A DNA stretch of 5,789 nt from Ignavibacteriales bacterium. Lineage in GTDB: Bacteria > Bacteroidota > Ignavibacteria > Ignavibacteriales > Melioribacteraceae. The stretch spans positions 1-5,789 of the forward strand of contig JAGVBL010000340.1 in assembly GCA_020059785.1 (NCBI GenBank), written 5' to 3'. Made by a program: the position numbers and the translations under genes. Positions 1 through 5,789 of the stretch are shown here, one piece after another. The notes below the pieces were generated by a model. It ran no database searches, was not told the origin of the DNA, and saw only the letters and a list, made by a program, of their open reading frames with translations. Each line of letters starts with the position of its first letter. Within the stretch, counting starts at the first letter, position 1.

Positions 1-12
1 ATCCTGCAATTT

Positions 13-1446
13 TTATTTCATTAGCAATAACTTCTTTGTAGCAGTAAAACCATTATTAGTTCTAAGAGAGTAGAAATAGATTCCGCTAGGTAATTCTCCA
101 TTCTCAATTCTCAATTTGCAATTATACGTTCCTGCTTCTTTTTGTTCATCTACTAATGTTGCTACTTCTTTACCAAGAATGTTATACACCTTTAATGTTA
201 CGTGGCTTGCTTGCGGCAGCTGGTAACTTATTGTTGTTTCCGGATTAAATGGATTTGGAAAGTTCTGCTCTAAAACGAATTGTTTAATCTCATCAAGTTT
301 TACTTCTACTTCGTGGGAGTATTCGAATGTTCCGTCGAAATCAACCTGTTTGAGCCGGTACTTAAAAGTAACATCGCCAAGCGGTTGATCTGAGTAAGTA
401 TAATTCTTTGGCGAGTTGCTATTGCCGTGCCCCTGAACGAAAGCAATCTTTTTCCAGTTACCATTGGAGCTCTTACGCTCAATTTCAAATCCGTAATTAT
501 TGACTTCTGTAGTGGTGGACCAGTTTAATTTTACTTTGTCTTTTACAACAAGTACATTGAAAAATATTAATTCAACCGGCAATGCAGTTATGCTATTTGT
601 TGTACCTGTTGAATAGTTATATGCTAAATCCCGCATATGTACTGCATAAGTATATTCTGTATTGGGTGATACAGAATTATCTGTAAACGTCTGAGTTCCA
701 ACATTCACTACTCCAACTACAGTCCAGGAATCCACAGTATTTGGCCCGTCACTTCCCCCGCTTGTTGAATATCTTCCTTGGTCATTTAGTGTTGGTGCAG
801 ATTGATTTAATCCGGCTTTTCTTAGTATTAGTGCTTGTTGGGAACCAGTTGCCGCATCTGTTCCATCAGTCCATGTAACAGTAATAGATGTTCCGGCTTC
901 ATTTGAAACTGTGTTAACCCCTGTTGGTGCATTTGGATCAGTTAGGTCTGTTTCACTACTTGCTGAAACATATGCAACCACATCATCCCAATGAACTATT
1001 GTACTACCTCCTCCAGTCGATCTACTACTGCCAAGTCCAAAATAGGCAGTTAAATCTGCGCCAGTAGAATTTGGTCTATTATAATAAATTCTTGTAGAAG
1101 TAGTACCAATATTTGTCGTTCCACCACTTAAAGTTGAAGTGGTAATAATAGTAATTCTTGCATAAGCATAAGTATTACTTCCAATTGCCCATCCTATAAC
1201 ATGTAATCTTAGTCCATTAGGAACATTGAATCCTGTGGAATTTTGCATGTAATAATATGTTGAAGTGTTTGTAGTATAACTCATATTGAAACTACCTGTT
1301 CTAACATTGGTAGTACTAATTGATTCAGTGCCAGTACCACCAGTTTCTTTTGTCCATCCACTTAAATCACCACTTTCAAATCCAGGATTTGTTTGAGAAA
1401 TAATTAATGAAGGAATTAACAATGCGAGTAGTAAAATCTTTTTCAT
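13..1446 (-). CDS. T9SS-secreted modular surface protein with type A C-terminal sorting domain
   Basis: A 477-residue exported protein of unknown specific function. I place the start at the ATG at 1446-1444, because a typical signal peptide begins there (MKKILLLALLIPSLIIS, then Q18). The frame stays open up to 1524, but those 26 extra residues are basic and polar and precede the signal. Residues about 20-160 ('NPGFESGDLSGW' ... 'VHWDDVVAYV') resemble a carbohydrate-binding or galactose-binding-like beta-sandwich. Residues about 170-287 look like a fibronectin III-like domain ('APTGVN', 'SITVTWTDGTD', 'TEYTYAVHMRD'). Residues 289-384 are the 'LPVEL ... LNWSTTTEVNNYGFEIER' module often placed before sorting tags. 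Residues about 390-477 are the T9SS type A sorting domain (QNFPNPFNP, VYNILGKEVATLV, LPSGIYFY, final KKLLLMK). From family knowledge, this tag directs passage across the outer membrane and attachment at the surface. No catalytic motif is visible, so adhesion or glycan binding is inference only. The sorting domain carries an unusual in-frame repeat, described separately. Confidence 0.9.
   Translation of the reverse strand: MKKILLLALLIPSLIISQTNPGFESGDLSGWTKETGGTGTESISTTNVRTGSFNMSYTTNTSTYYYMQNSTGFNVPNGLRLHVIGWAIGSNTYAYARITIITTSTLSGGTTNIGTTSTRIYYNRPNSTGADLTAYFGLGSSRSTGGGSTIVHWDDVVAYVSASSETDLTDPNAPTGVNTVSNEAGTSITVTWTDGTDAATGSQQALILRKAGLNQSAPTLNDQGRYSTSGGSDGPNTVDSWTVVGVVNVGTQTFTDNSVSPNTEYTYAVHMRDLAYNYSTGTTNSITALPVELIFFNVLVVKDKVKLNWSTTTEVNNYGFEIERKSSNGNWKKIAFVQGHGNSNSPKNYTYSDQPLGDVTFKYRLKQVDFDGTFEYSHEVEVKLDEIKQFVLEQNFPNPFNPETTISYQLPQASHVTLKVYNILGKEVATLVDEQKEAGTYNCKLRIENGELPSGIYFYSLRTNNGFTATKKLLLMK
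92..116 (-). repeat. Degenerate heptamer tandem repeat inside the sorting-domain coding sequence
   Basis: Read on the minus strand, 116 to 92 is AATTGAG, AATTGAG, AATGGAG, AATT: three and a half copies of a 7-bp unit with one mismatch. It encodes KLRIENGEL (about residues 444-452), where the sorting domain normally has a shorter strand of the 'V-x-F-D-A-S-x-L' type before LPSGIYFY. The reading frame is preserved. Confidence 0.75.
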
Positions 1447-1512
1447 ACCCACCCCGTAGATAAAAATATATATTGTAATTCGTTGATTGCGAGAGTGAGA
1501 TTTAGCCCTGTT

Positions 1513-1520
1513 CAAATTTA
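1513..1520 (-). promoter_or_regulatory. Candidate -7 element for the T9SS cargo gene
   Basis: The minus strand reads TAAATTTG, an exact match to the Bacteroidota -7 consensus TAnnTTTG, 67 bp upstream of the ATG at 1446. No TTG is present at the expected -33 spacing. However, the A-tracts at 1548-1566 lie about where an UP-type element (-40 to -60) would be. The element falls within the rejected N-terminal extension of the gene, which fits the downstream start. This is a motif match only. Confidence 0.3.
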
Positions 1521-1533
1521 GCAAATTCTAATT
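1516..1533 (+). repeat. Copy 1 of shared intergenic motif ATTTAGCAAAT-N3-AATT
   Basis: An 11-bp exact match plus a following AATT at the same spacing is shared with 4691-4708. Here it lies 75 bp upstream of the msrA start codon (counted from the end of AATT) and overlaps the candidate minus-strand -7 element. The core has small dyad symmetry (ATTT-N3-AAAT). It could be a regulator site or chance in AT-rich DNA. Confidence 0.25.
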
Positions 1534-1547
1534 AAAAAGTAAGTGAA

Positions 1548-1566
1548 TTTTTTTTAATTTTTTTTT
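1548..1566. other. T8-AA-T9 homopolymer tract in the divergent intergenic region
   Basis: Eight T, two A, then nine T on the plus strand (A9-TT-A8 on the minus strand) lie between the divergent T9SS cargo gene and msrA. Such tracts stiffen or bend DNA and can act as UP elements. The spacing suits the candidate minus-strand promoter at 1513-1520. No terminator hairpin precedes the tract, so I do not read it as an intrinsic terminator. Confidence 0.5.
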
Positions 1567-1608
1567 GTTCATCTATAAAGAGGACAAACTGCCTTAATAG
1601 GATGAGAA

Positions 1609-2244
1609 ATGAAATACGCGATTATAGTTTTATTAATATTTTTATTCGGCTGCGCAATTAACAGAAATAACATTGCACAAACAGAGGAAGATAAAGTGGA
1701 TACTTCAAAATATTCGGCAGCAACATTCGGATCGGGATGCTTCTGGTGCACAGAAGCCATATTCGAATTGGTTAAAGGTGTTGTAAAAGTTGAATCGGGT
1801 TACTCAGGAGGAAGCGTTCCCAACCCGACTTACGAAGCCGTCTGCACAGGACTAACCGGACATGCAGAAGTTGTTCAGGTCTATTACGATTCTAATATCA
1901 TTTCCTATCCGCAGTTACTAGAGATATTCTGGAAGACGCACGATCCAACTACATTAAACCGACAGGGCGCCGATGTGGGAACGCAATACCGCTCTGTTAT
2001 CTTTTACCATGATGACGAACAAAAGAAATTAGCAGAGGAATACAAAAAGAAACTTGATGAAGCTAAAATTTGGGATGACCCGATTGTAACAGAGATAAGT
2101 CAGTTTAAAAAATTTTACAAAGCCGAAGATTATCATCAAAACTATTACGCTAATAATCCGTATCAGGGATACTGCAGTTTTGTAATAACTCCTAAAATCG
2201 AAAAATTCAAAAAAGTGTTTGCAGAAAAATTAAAAGAGCGGTGA
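1609..2244 (+). CDS. msrA: Peptide-methionine (S)-S-oxide reductase MsrA, predicted lipoprotein
   Basis: A 211-residue enzyme that reduces the S epimer of methionine sulfoxide in proteins back to methionine, repairing oxidative damage. The MsrA domain spans about residues 37-205. It has the signature GCFWCTE with catalytic Cys44 and a second Cys47, then GYSGG (64-68), TGHAEVV with the conserved Glu87, QGADVGTQYRS (119-129, Asp122), and EDYHQNYY followed by NPYQGYC, whose Cys189 is a candidate resolving cysteine. The N-terminus (MKYAIIVLLIFLFGC, then AINRNN) is a lipoprotein signal with lipobox LFGC at Cys15, so the enzyme is predicted to be lipid-anchored outside the cytoplasm. Its reductant there is not evident. 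No MsrB domain is fused or adjacent. AGGA at 1599-1602 is a weak ribosome site six bases before the ATG. The gene is divergent from the T9SS gene and convergent with the S9 peptidase. Confidence 0.95.
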   Translation: MKYAIIVLLIFLFGCAINRNNIAQTEEDKVDTSKYSAATFGSGCFWCTEAIFELVKGVVKVESGYSGGSVPNPTYEAVCTGLTGHAEVVQVYYDSNIISYPQLLEIFWKTHDPTTLNRQGADVGTQYRSVIFYHDDEQKKLAEEYKKKLDEAKIWDDPIVTEISQFKKFYKAEDYHQNYYANNPYQGYCSFVITPKIEKFKKVFAEKLKER

Positions 2245-2288
2245 AAATAAAATTATAATTGCGGAATTGAGATTTTTTTCGCCGCTCT
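2225..2288 (-). terminator. Hairpin terminator for the S9 peptidase gene, possibly bidirectional
   Basis: Arms at 2235-2247 and 2276-2288 (AGAGCGGTGAAAA against TTTTCGCCGCTCT on the plus strand) form a 13-bp stem with one G-U wobble and a 28-nt loop. On the minus strand the stem is followed by TTTAATTTTT (2234-2225). This is intrinsic-terminator layout, starting 26 bp beyond the peptidase stop. The left arm contains the msrA stop codon (2242-2244). Plus-strand RNA would form the same stem but is followed by AATAAATTAATT, a weaker U-run. Confidence 0.7.
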
Positions 2289-2313
2289 AATAAATTAATT
2301 CAACAAATCTTCT

Positions 2314-4533
2314 CTACAAATTCTTCTTCCAGAACTCCAGCATAGTATTATACAGATGAATCTGTGCAGGACGATCGGATATTCCGTGCTGCCGCATCGG
2401 GTAAATCATTAAGTCGAACATAATATTTGCTTTAATCAGCTCATCCATAAACGCATAAGCATTCTGAATATGAACATTGTCATCGTAAGTTCCGTGAACA
2501 ATCATCAATCTTCCATGTAAGTTTTTTGCTGTGCGCACTAATGAAGAATTAACGTAACCGTCCGGATTAAGTTCCGGTATATTCATAACGGACTCGCCGA
2601 ATTTGGAATCGTAATAAATCCAATCGGTAACAGCAGCAACAGCAATTCCGGCTTTAAATTCTTTAGAATTCGACAGAGCATTTAAAGTAAAAGTACCGCC
2701 GCCGCTCCAGCCCCATACACCAATCCTTGTTGAATCGATGTATGATTGTTTTTTAAACCATCTTGCACAATCTACAAGATCCTGAAGCTCGGACTTACCG
2801 AGATTTCCGAAAATCAAATTTTCCAATTTTTTGCTTATTGCAGTTGCACTCCGCGGATCAATAATCGCAACAAGAAAACCGTTATCAAGAAGAACCTGGT
2901 TGTAGTAAATTGAAGAACGCCATCTGTTAAGAACCTGAGCAGCAGAAGGACCGCCGTAAAGGTAAATTATCAACGGATATTTTTTATTCGGATCAAAATC
3001 CTTCGGCTTCATAATTTCTGCCGGAAGAGGAAATCCATCCCGTGCCGCAATTGTAAATTGTTCTGGACGCTGCAAATCAATCGCTGCAAGTTTTTCTTCA
3101 TCATATTTGCCGAGCTGTTTTAAAAGCGTTCCGTCACTTTTATATAATAACAAAACCGGAGGCGTTTTAATATTGGAATAGCTGTCTAAATAAAATTTTG
3201 TATCGGGACTAAAATTAATTACATGAGTTCCCTCTTCTTTAGAAATCCGTTTCATTACGGAGCCGTCATATTTTATGCTGTACAAATATTTTTCAGTAGC
3301 AGATTTTTCCTGTGCAGTGAAATAAATAATTTCATTTTTATCATCGATAGCACTAATAGCTTTTCTAACCCAGAATGCCGAACCGCCGCTTGCAACAACA
3401 GCCCATTCCCCTTTTGTAACCTGGTTAATCAATTTACCATCGCTTGCAAAACGATAGATGTGAGCATATCCCGTCCGTTCCGATACCCATAAAAATTCTT
3501 TCCCGTCTTTTATGAAATGAAGATCATCGGAAATATTAACCCAGCAAGGATCTGTTTCTTTTAAAATTAATTTTGTCTTTCCCGTAAACCGGTCTGCAAA
3601 TAAAAGATTATTTTCGTCCTGACGGCGGTTCATTAGTTGAACAGATAGATTTCGGCTATCGGGCAGCCATTTAACACGAATTATGTATTCATAAGGAGTA
3701 TCGGAAAAATCGACCCATGTTGTTTTTGCATTTTCAATTTCTGCAATTCCGAGTTTAACAGTAGGATTAACTCCGCCCGTCTTAGGATATCTTTGTTTAA
3801 TTACATTCGGCACTGCCGATTTGAAATCGGAATAATAGATTAAGCTTACCTGCGATTCATCTGTCTGCAAATATGCAATCGCTTTAGAATCGTTAGACCA
3901 CCAGTATGCAATATCCCGTCGTCCAAAAATTTCTTCCCAGTAAACCCAGTTTAATGTTCCATTTAATAAAGTTTCGGTACCATCGGTTGTAATTGCTTTT
4001 TCTGTTTTTGAAGGAATATCATAGACATAAATATTGTTATTGCGGACGAATGCAATTTTATTTCCATCGGGTGAAAAGTTTATGTTTTTCTCATTTTCTT
4101 TTGTGTTTGTTACCTGTACAAATGAAGTGTTGTTTAGATCGAGAAGAAAAATATCCCCACCGAACGTATAAATTGCTTGGTCGCCGTTCTTATTGTAAAT
4201 ATTGGGCGGAGGAATCATTGAAGGAGATTTATCGCCCAGAATTTGTTTTAAGCTCTCATACGCTTTTTTCATATCGAGTGCGGGTTTTAATGTTAATGTG
4301 TTTGGGTCGAACAGTTCTAGTGTTCTCTGGTCTAATGGTTTTTTCGTATCATAGACCATTGCCGTTCCATTATCGAGCCATTGAATATTAGGTAATTGTG
4401 TAATTGATTGTGCTTCTGGAGAATATCTCCATTCAATTGTAACTTTTTTCTTTTCCTGTGCAGGTAATTGCAGCGTAAATAAAATTAAAAGAATAGTAAT
4501 AGCTGGAAGGCGAAAATTTCTTAAAGATTGCAT
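2314..4533 (-). CDS. Exported S9 family prolyl dipeptidyl peptidase (DPP IV-like)
   Basis: A 739-residue serine exopeptidase, predicted to release dipeptides from peptides with proline or alanine at position two, probably in the periplasm. The signal peptide is residues 1-25 (ending LPA, then QEKK). The beta-propeller domain (DPPIV_N type) covers about residues 90-450. It carries the Glu-Glu pair E200/E201 in NWVYWEEIFGR, which in DPP IV binds the substrate N-terminus. The alpha/beta-hydrolase domain covers about 500-739. The triad is Ser610 in GWSGGG, Asp684 in HGTYDDNVH and His716 in YPMRQHG. Tyr526 (YLYGGPS) matches the oxyanion tyrosine, and W638 with Y640/Y641 (TDWIYYDS) matches the S1 pocket. 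The residue after the nucleophile is Gly611, where human DPP IV has Tyr (GWSYGG). This and DPRSATAISK suggest a bacterial subgroup rather than the classic enzyme. Length is normal and the gene is intact. The 2.2-kb gene stands alone, convergent with msrA. Exact substrate preference is inferred. Confidence 0.92.
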   Translation of the reverse strand: MQSLRNFRLPAITILLILFTLQLPAQEKKKVTIEWRYSPEAQSITQLPNIQWLDNGTAMVYDTKKPLDQRTLELFDPNTLTLKPALDMKKAYESLKQILGDKSPSMIPPPNIYNKNGDQAIYTFGGDIFLLDLNNTSFVQVTNTKENEKNINFSPDGNKIAFVRNNNIYVYDIPSKTEKAITTDGTETLLNGTLNWVYWEEIFGRRDIAYWWSNDSKAIAYLQTDESQVSLIYYSDFKSAVPNVIKQRYPKTGGVNPTVKLGIAEIENAKTTWVDFSDTPYEYIIRVKWLPDSRNLSVQLMNRRQDENNLLFADRFTGKTKLILKETDPCWVNISDDLHFIKDGKEFLWVSERTGYAHIYRFASDGKLINQVTKGEWAVVASGGSAFWVRKAISAIDDKNEIIYFTAQEKSATEKYLYSIKYDGSVMKRISKEEGTHVINFSPDTKFYLDSYSNIKTPPVLLLYKSDGTLLKQLGKYDEEKLAAIDLQRPEQFTIAARDGFPLPAEIMKPKDFDPNKKYPLIIYLYGGPSAAQVLNRWRSSIYYNQVLLDNGFLVAIIDPRSATAISKKLENLIFGNLGKSELQDLVDCARWFKKQSYIDSTRIGVWGWSGGGTFTLNALSNSKEFKAGIAVAAVTDWIYYDSKFGESVMNIPELNPDGYVNSSLVRTAKNLHGRLMIVHGTYDDNVHIQNAYAFMDELIKANIMFDLMIYPMRQHGISDRPAQIHLYNTMLEFWKKNL

Positions 4534-4540
4534 TTCGCAT

Positions 4541-4545
4541 ACTCC
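4541..4545 (-). promoter_or_regulatory. Ribosome binding site of the S9 peptidase gene
   Basis: The minus strand reads GGAGT, then seven bases (ATGCGAA), then the ATG at 4533. This supports that start over the out-of-frame ATG at 4540-4538, which lies directly after the GGAGT. Confidence 0.6.
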
Positions 4546-4690
4546 GTTTTATGTTATATAAAAAACATTTGCCGGTTGATTGATTTGTTTGTTACCGATT
4601 TAATCTTAGCCTGTATGATAATTACATGGGTAGCTTTATGCTTCGGTTAAAAATACTACGATTTTGAATTGAAGGAAAGAGAATATCCGG

Positions 4691-4708
4691 ATTTAGCAAA
4701 TAGAAATT
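4691..4708 (+). repeat. Copy 2 of shared intergenic motif ATTTAGCAAAT-N3-AATT
   Basis: Matches 1516-1533 at 15 of 18 positions, with an exact 11-bp core. It lies 65 bp upstream of the glycosidase start codon (counted from the end of AATT) and directly upstream of the candidate promoter at 4713-4742. Both copies have the same orientation relative to the plus-strand gene. Confidence 0.25.
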
Positions 4709-4712
4709 GTTG

Positions 4713-4742
4713 TTGGGCGGTAATCCAAATCGGTTTATTTTG
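4713..4742 (+). promoter_or_regulatory. Candidate Bacteroidota-type promoter for the glycosidase gene
   Basis: TTG (4713-4715) lies 20 bp before TATTTTG (4736-4742). This resembles the -33 TTG / -7 TAnnTTTG arrangement, with the -7 one base short of consensus. A transcript starting near 4749 would have a leader of about 25 nt. Motif match only. Confidence 0.35.
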
Positions 4743-4761
4743 TAATAGAAAATATTTTTTC

Positions 4762-4768
4762 AAAGGTG
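4762..4768 (+). promoter_or_regulatory. Ribosome binding site of the glycosidase gene
   Basis: AAAGGTG lies five bases before the ATG at 4774. With the signal peptide that begins at that ATG, it fixes the start. Confidence 0.55.
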
Positions 4769-4773
4769 ATAAA

Positions 4774-5789
4774 ATGAAAAAAATATGTTTGCTCGCCCAC
4801 CTCATCACTATCAGTTTATTATCAGCACAGACAATTCAACTTAAAGACGGATGGAAATTCAGCGCAACAGATAATATGAATTATTCAAAGACAGATTATA
4901 ACGACTCTCAATGGCAGAATATTTCTGTAGGGAAGAACTGGGATGATCAGGGTTACGAGGATTTGGACGGTTTTGCATGGTATAGAATTAGGGTGTTTAT
5001 TCCATCCAGCTTAAAAGAAAACTCAGTCTTAAAGGACAGCATCAAAATTTATCTTGGTAAAATTGATGACTATGATCAAGCTTACATTAATGGACATATT
5101 TTTGGAATCAATGGCAGAAATGTAAGTGAAAATATTCCTCTTGATAATTCATTTTCAAAAGAACATCCTATTCCATGGAATCGTGAAAGAAAATATACAC
5201 TCGCTTCCAACGATCCACGCATTCTGTGGAATCAAGAAAATACTATTGCAATTCGTGTATACGACCAGGGTGGGTTGGGCGGAATGTTCTCTGGTATCCC
5301 TTCTATTTCATCAATGACTTTGAGTGAGTATTTGTTATGCAACTATAAAGAAGAACGCTTCGACTATAGTAAGAATAATATTTCTAAAACCATTTCTTTG
5401 AAAAATACTTCGGCTAAATACAATTTGGCGGGAAAATTAAGCATAGTAGCAAAGAATAAACTGACAGGAAAAATTTATTTCTCAAAAGATCATAATGTTG
5501 TTTTAAATTCTGGAAGCACTCAAAAATTTGTTTATAAGTATAAAAATCCAAACGAGCCAACTACTATTACATATAAATTTTATTCTACAAAGGATAAATC
5601 AACCGGCATTTTTGTTGATGAACCATCATACATTTTAACTCCTGAACCATCACCCATTCCTAAAATTAACGGTGCTAAAATTTACGGACAGCGATCCGGC
5701 AAACCTTTACTTTACACAATTGCAGCGAGTGGAAAAAGACCTATGAGCTTTGATGCTCTTAATCTGCCCGAAGGATTATCAATTGATAA
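4774..5789 (+). CDS. N-terminal part of an exported glycoside hydrolase, probably GH27 alpha-galactosidase-like (cut by window end)
   Basis: The frame is open for 338 codons and runs off the window, so the catalytic part is not visible. Residues 1-18 are a signal peptide (MKKICLLAHLITISLLSA, then Q19). Residues about 22-187 look like a galactose-binding jelly roll of the kind found at the front of GH2-type enzymes: 'LKDGWKFSATDN', 'YNDSQWQNISVGKNWDDQG', 'DGFAWYRIRVFIP', 'KIYLGKIDDYDQAYINGHIFG', 'NTIAIRVYDQGGLGGMFSG'. Residues about 190-285 form a further beta-rich stretch that I cannot name. Residues 297-338 ('KINGAKIYGQRSGKPLLYTIAASGKRPMSFDALNLPEGLSID') are the start of a putative Ig-like (He_PIG) domain. 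From memory of the family, this particular sequence style precedes GH27 alpha-galactosidase domains. The predicted role is release of galactose from oligo- or polysaccharides outside the cytoplasm. GH27 is inference. A different glycosidase behind the same modules, or a non-catalytic protein, remains possible. Confidence 0.8.
   Translation, partial: MKKICLLAHLITISLLSAQTIQLKDGWKFSATDNMNYSKTDYNDSQWQNISVGKNWDDQGYEDLDGFAWYRIRVFIPSSLKENSVLKDSIKIYLGKIDDYDQAYINGHIFGINGRNVSENIPLDNSFSKEHPIPWNRERKYTLASNDPRILWNQENTIAIRVYDQGGLGGMFSGIPSISSMTLSEYLLCNYKEERFDYSKNNISKTISLKNTSAKYNLAGKLSIVAKNKLTGKIYFSKDHNVVLNSGSTQKFVYKYKNPNEPTTITYKFYSTKDKSTGIFVDEPSYILTPEPSPIPKINGAKIYGQRSGKPLLYTIAASGKRPMSFDALNLPEGLSID

Noticed and set aside
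306..488. Minus-strand open frame of 60 codons.
   Set aside because: It lies wholly inside the T9SS cargo gene in another frame, with no recognisable protein features.
1447..1524. In-frame N-terminal extension of the T9SS cargo gene (26 residues from the ATG at 1524).
   Set aside because: The extension is polar and precedes a clear signal peptide starting at 1446. It also covers the likely promoter region.
1548..1566. T-tracts read as an intrinsic terminator.
   Set aside because: There is no GC-rich stem before them, and the flanking genes diverge, so no transcript needs to end here.
1569..1760. Minus-strand open frame of 63 codons.
   Set aside because: It is antisense to the lipobox and catalytic region of msrA, which is clearly the real gene.
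3223..3492. Plus-strand open frame of 89 codons.
   Set aside because: It is antisense to the propeller domain of the S9 peptidase. Its Phe/Ser-rich content is what the complement of that gene gives.
3993..4391. Plus-strand open frame of 132 codons.
   Set aside because: It is antisense to the S9 peptidase N-terminal half, with no domain or plausible ribosome site. Composition reflects the complement strand.
4551..4650. Two very short plus-strand frames (10 and 11 codons, at ATG 4551 and ATG 4615) in the leader region of the glycosidase gene.
   Set aside because: No ribosome binding site, no leader-peptide signature, and both lie upstream of the likely promoter at 4713-4742.
4594..4734. Inverted 8-bp repeat ACCGATTT (4594-4601) and AAATCGGT (4727-4734).
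   Set aside because: The arms are short and 125 bp apart. This is expected by chance in AT-rich DNA, and no other feature ties them together.
5126..5317. Plus-strand open frame of 63 codons.
   Set aside because: It overlaps the glycosidase gene in another frame and looks like noise.

Overview
This AT-rich window looks like chromosomal DNA from the Bacteroidota/Chlorobi assemblage, most likely an Ignavibacteria-type organism. The best evidence is the C-terminus of the first gene: a type IX secretion sorting domain of the 'QNFPNPFNPETTISYQLP ... LPSGIYFY' kind, preceded by the 'LPVEL...LNW.TTTEVNNYGFEIER' module that is very common in that group. The assignment comes from recognising protein families by eye, not from a search.

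Layout from left to right. Positions 13-1446 (minus strand) encode a modular type IX-secreted surface protein with no recognisable enzyme domain. A 162-bp divergent intergenic region (1447-1608), with long T/A tracts, separates it from a lipoprotein-type methionine sulfoxide reductase A (1609-2244, plus). msrA converges on a dipeptidyl-peptidase IV-like S9 serine peptidase (2314-4533, minus). The short gap between them carries a strong inverted repeat that overlaps the msrA stop codon and has the layout of a terminator. A second divergent intergenic region (4534-4773) leads to a plus-strand gene (4774 to the window end, truncated). That gene encodes an exported protein with a galactose-binding-like N-terminal domain and the start of the Ig-like module usually found just before a GH27 alpha-galactosidase domain.

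All four genes encode exported proteins: one SPI signal plus T9SS tag, one lipoprotein, and two SPI signals. The apparent theme is envelope and extracellular work (surface attachment, repair of oxidised envelope proteins, peptide digestion, glycan digestion). The alternating orientations mean these are four separate transcription units, so no operon or dedicated system is implied. I see no tRNA, rRNA, CRISPR, insertion sequence or phage gene, and no clear undescribed system. The points most worth a second look are a heptamer repeat inserted in frame in the T9SS sorting domain, the envelope-anchored MsrA, the shared convergent hairpin, and an 18-bp motif present in both divergent intergenic regions.
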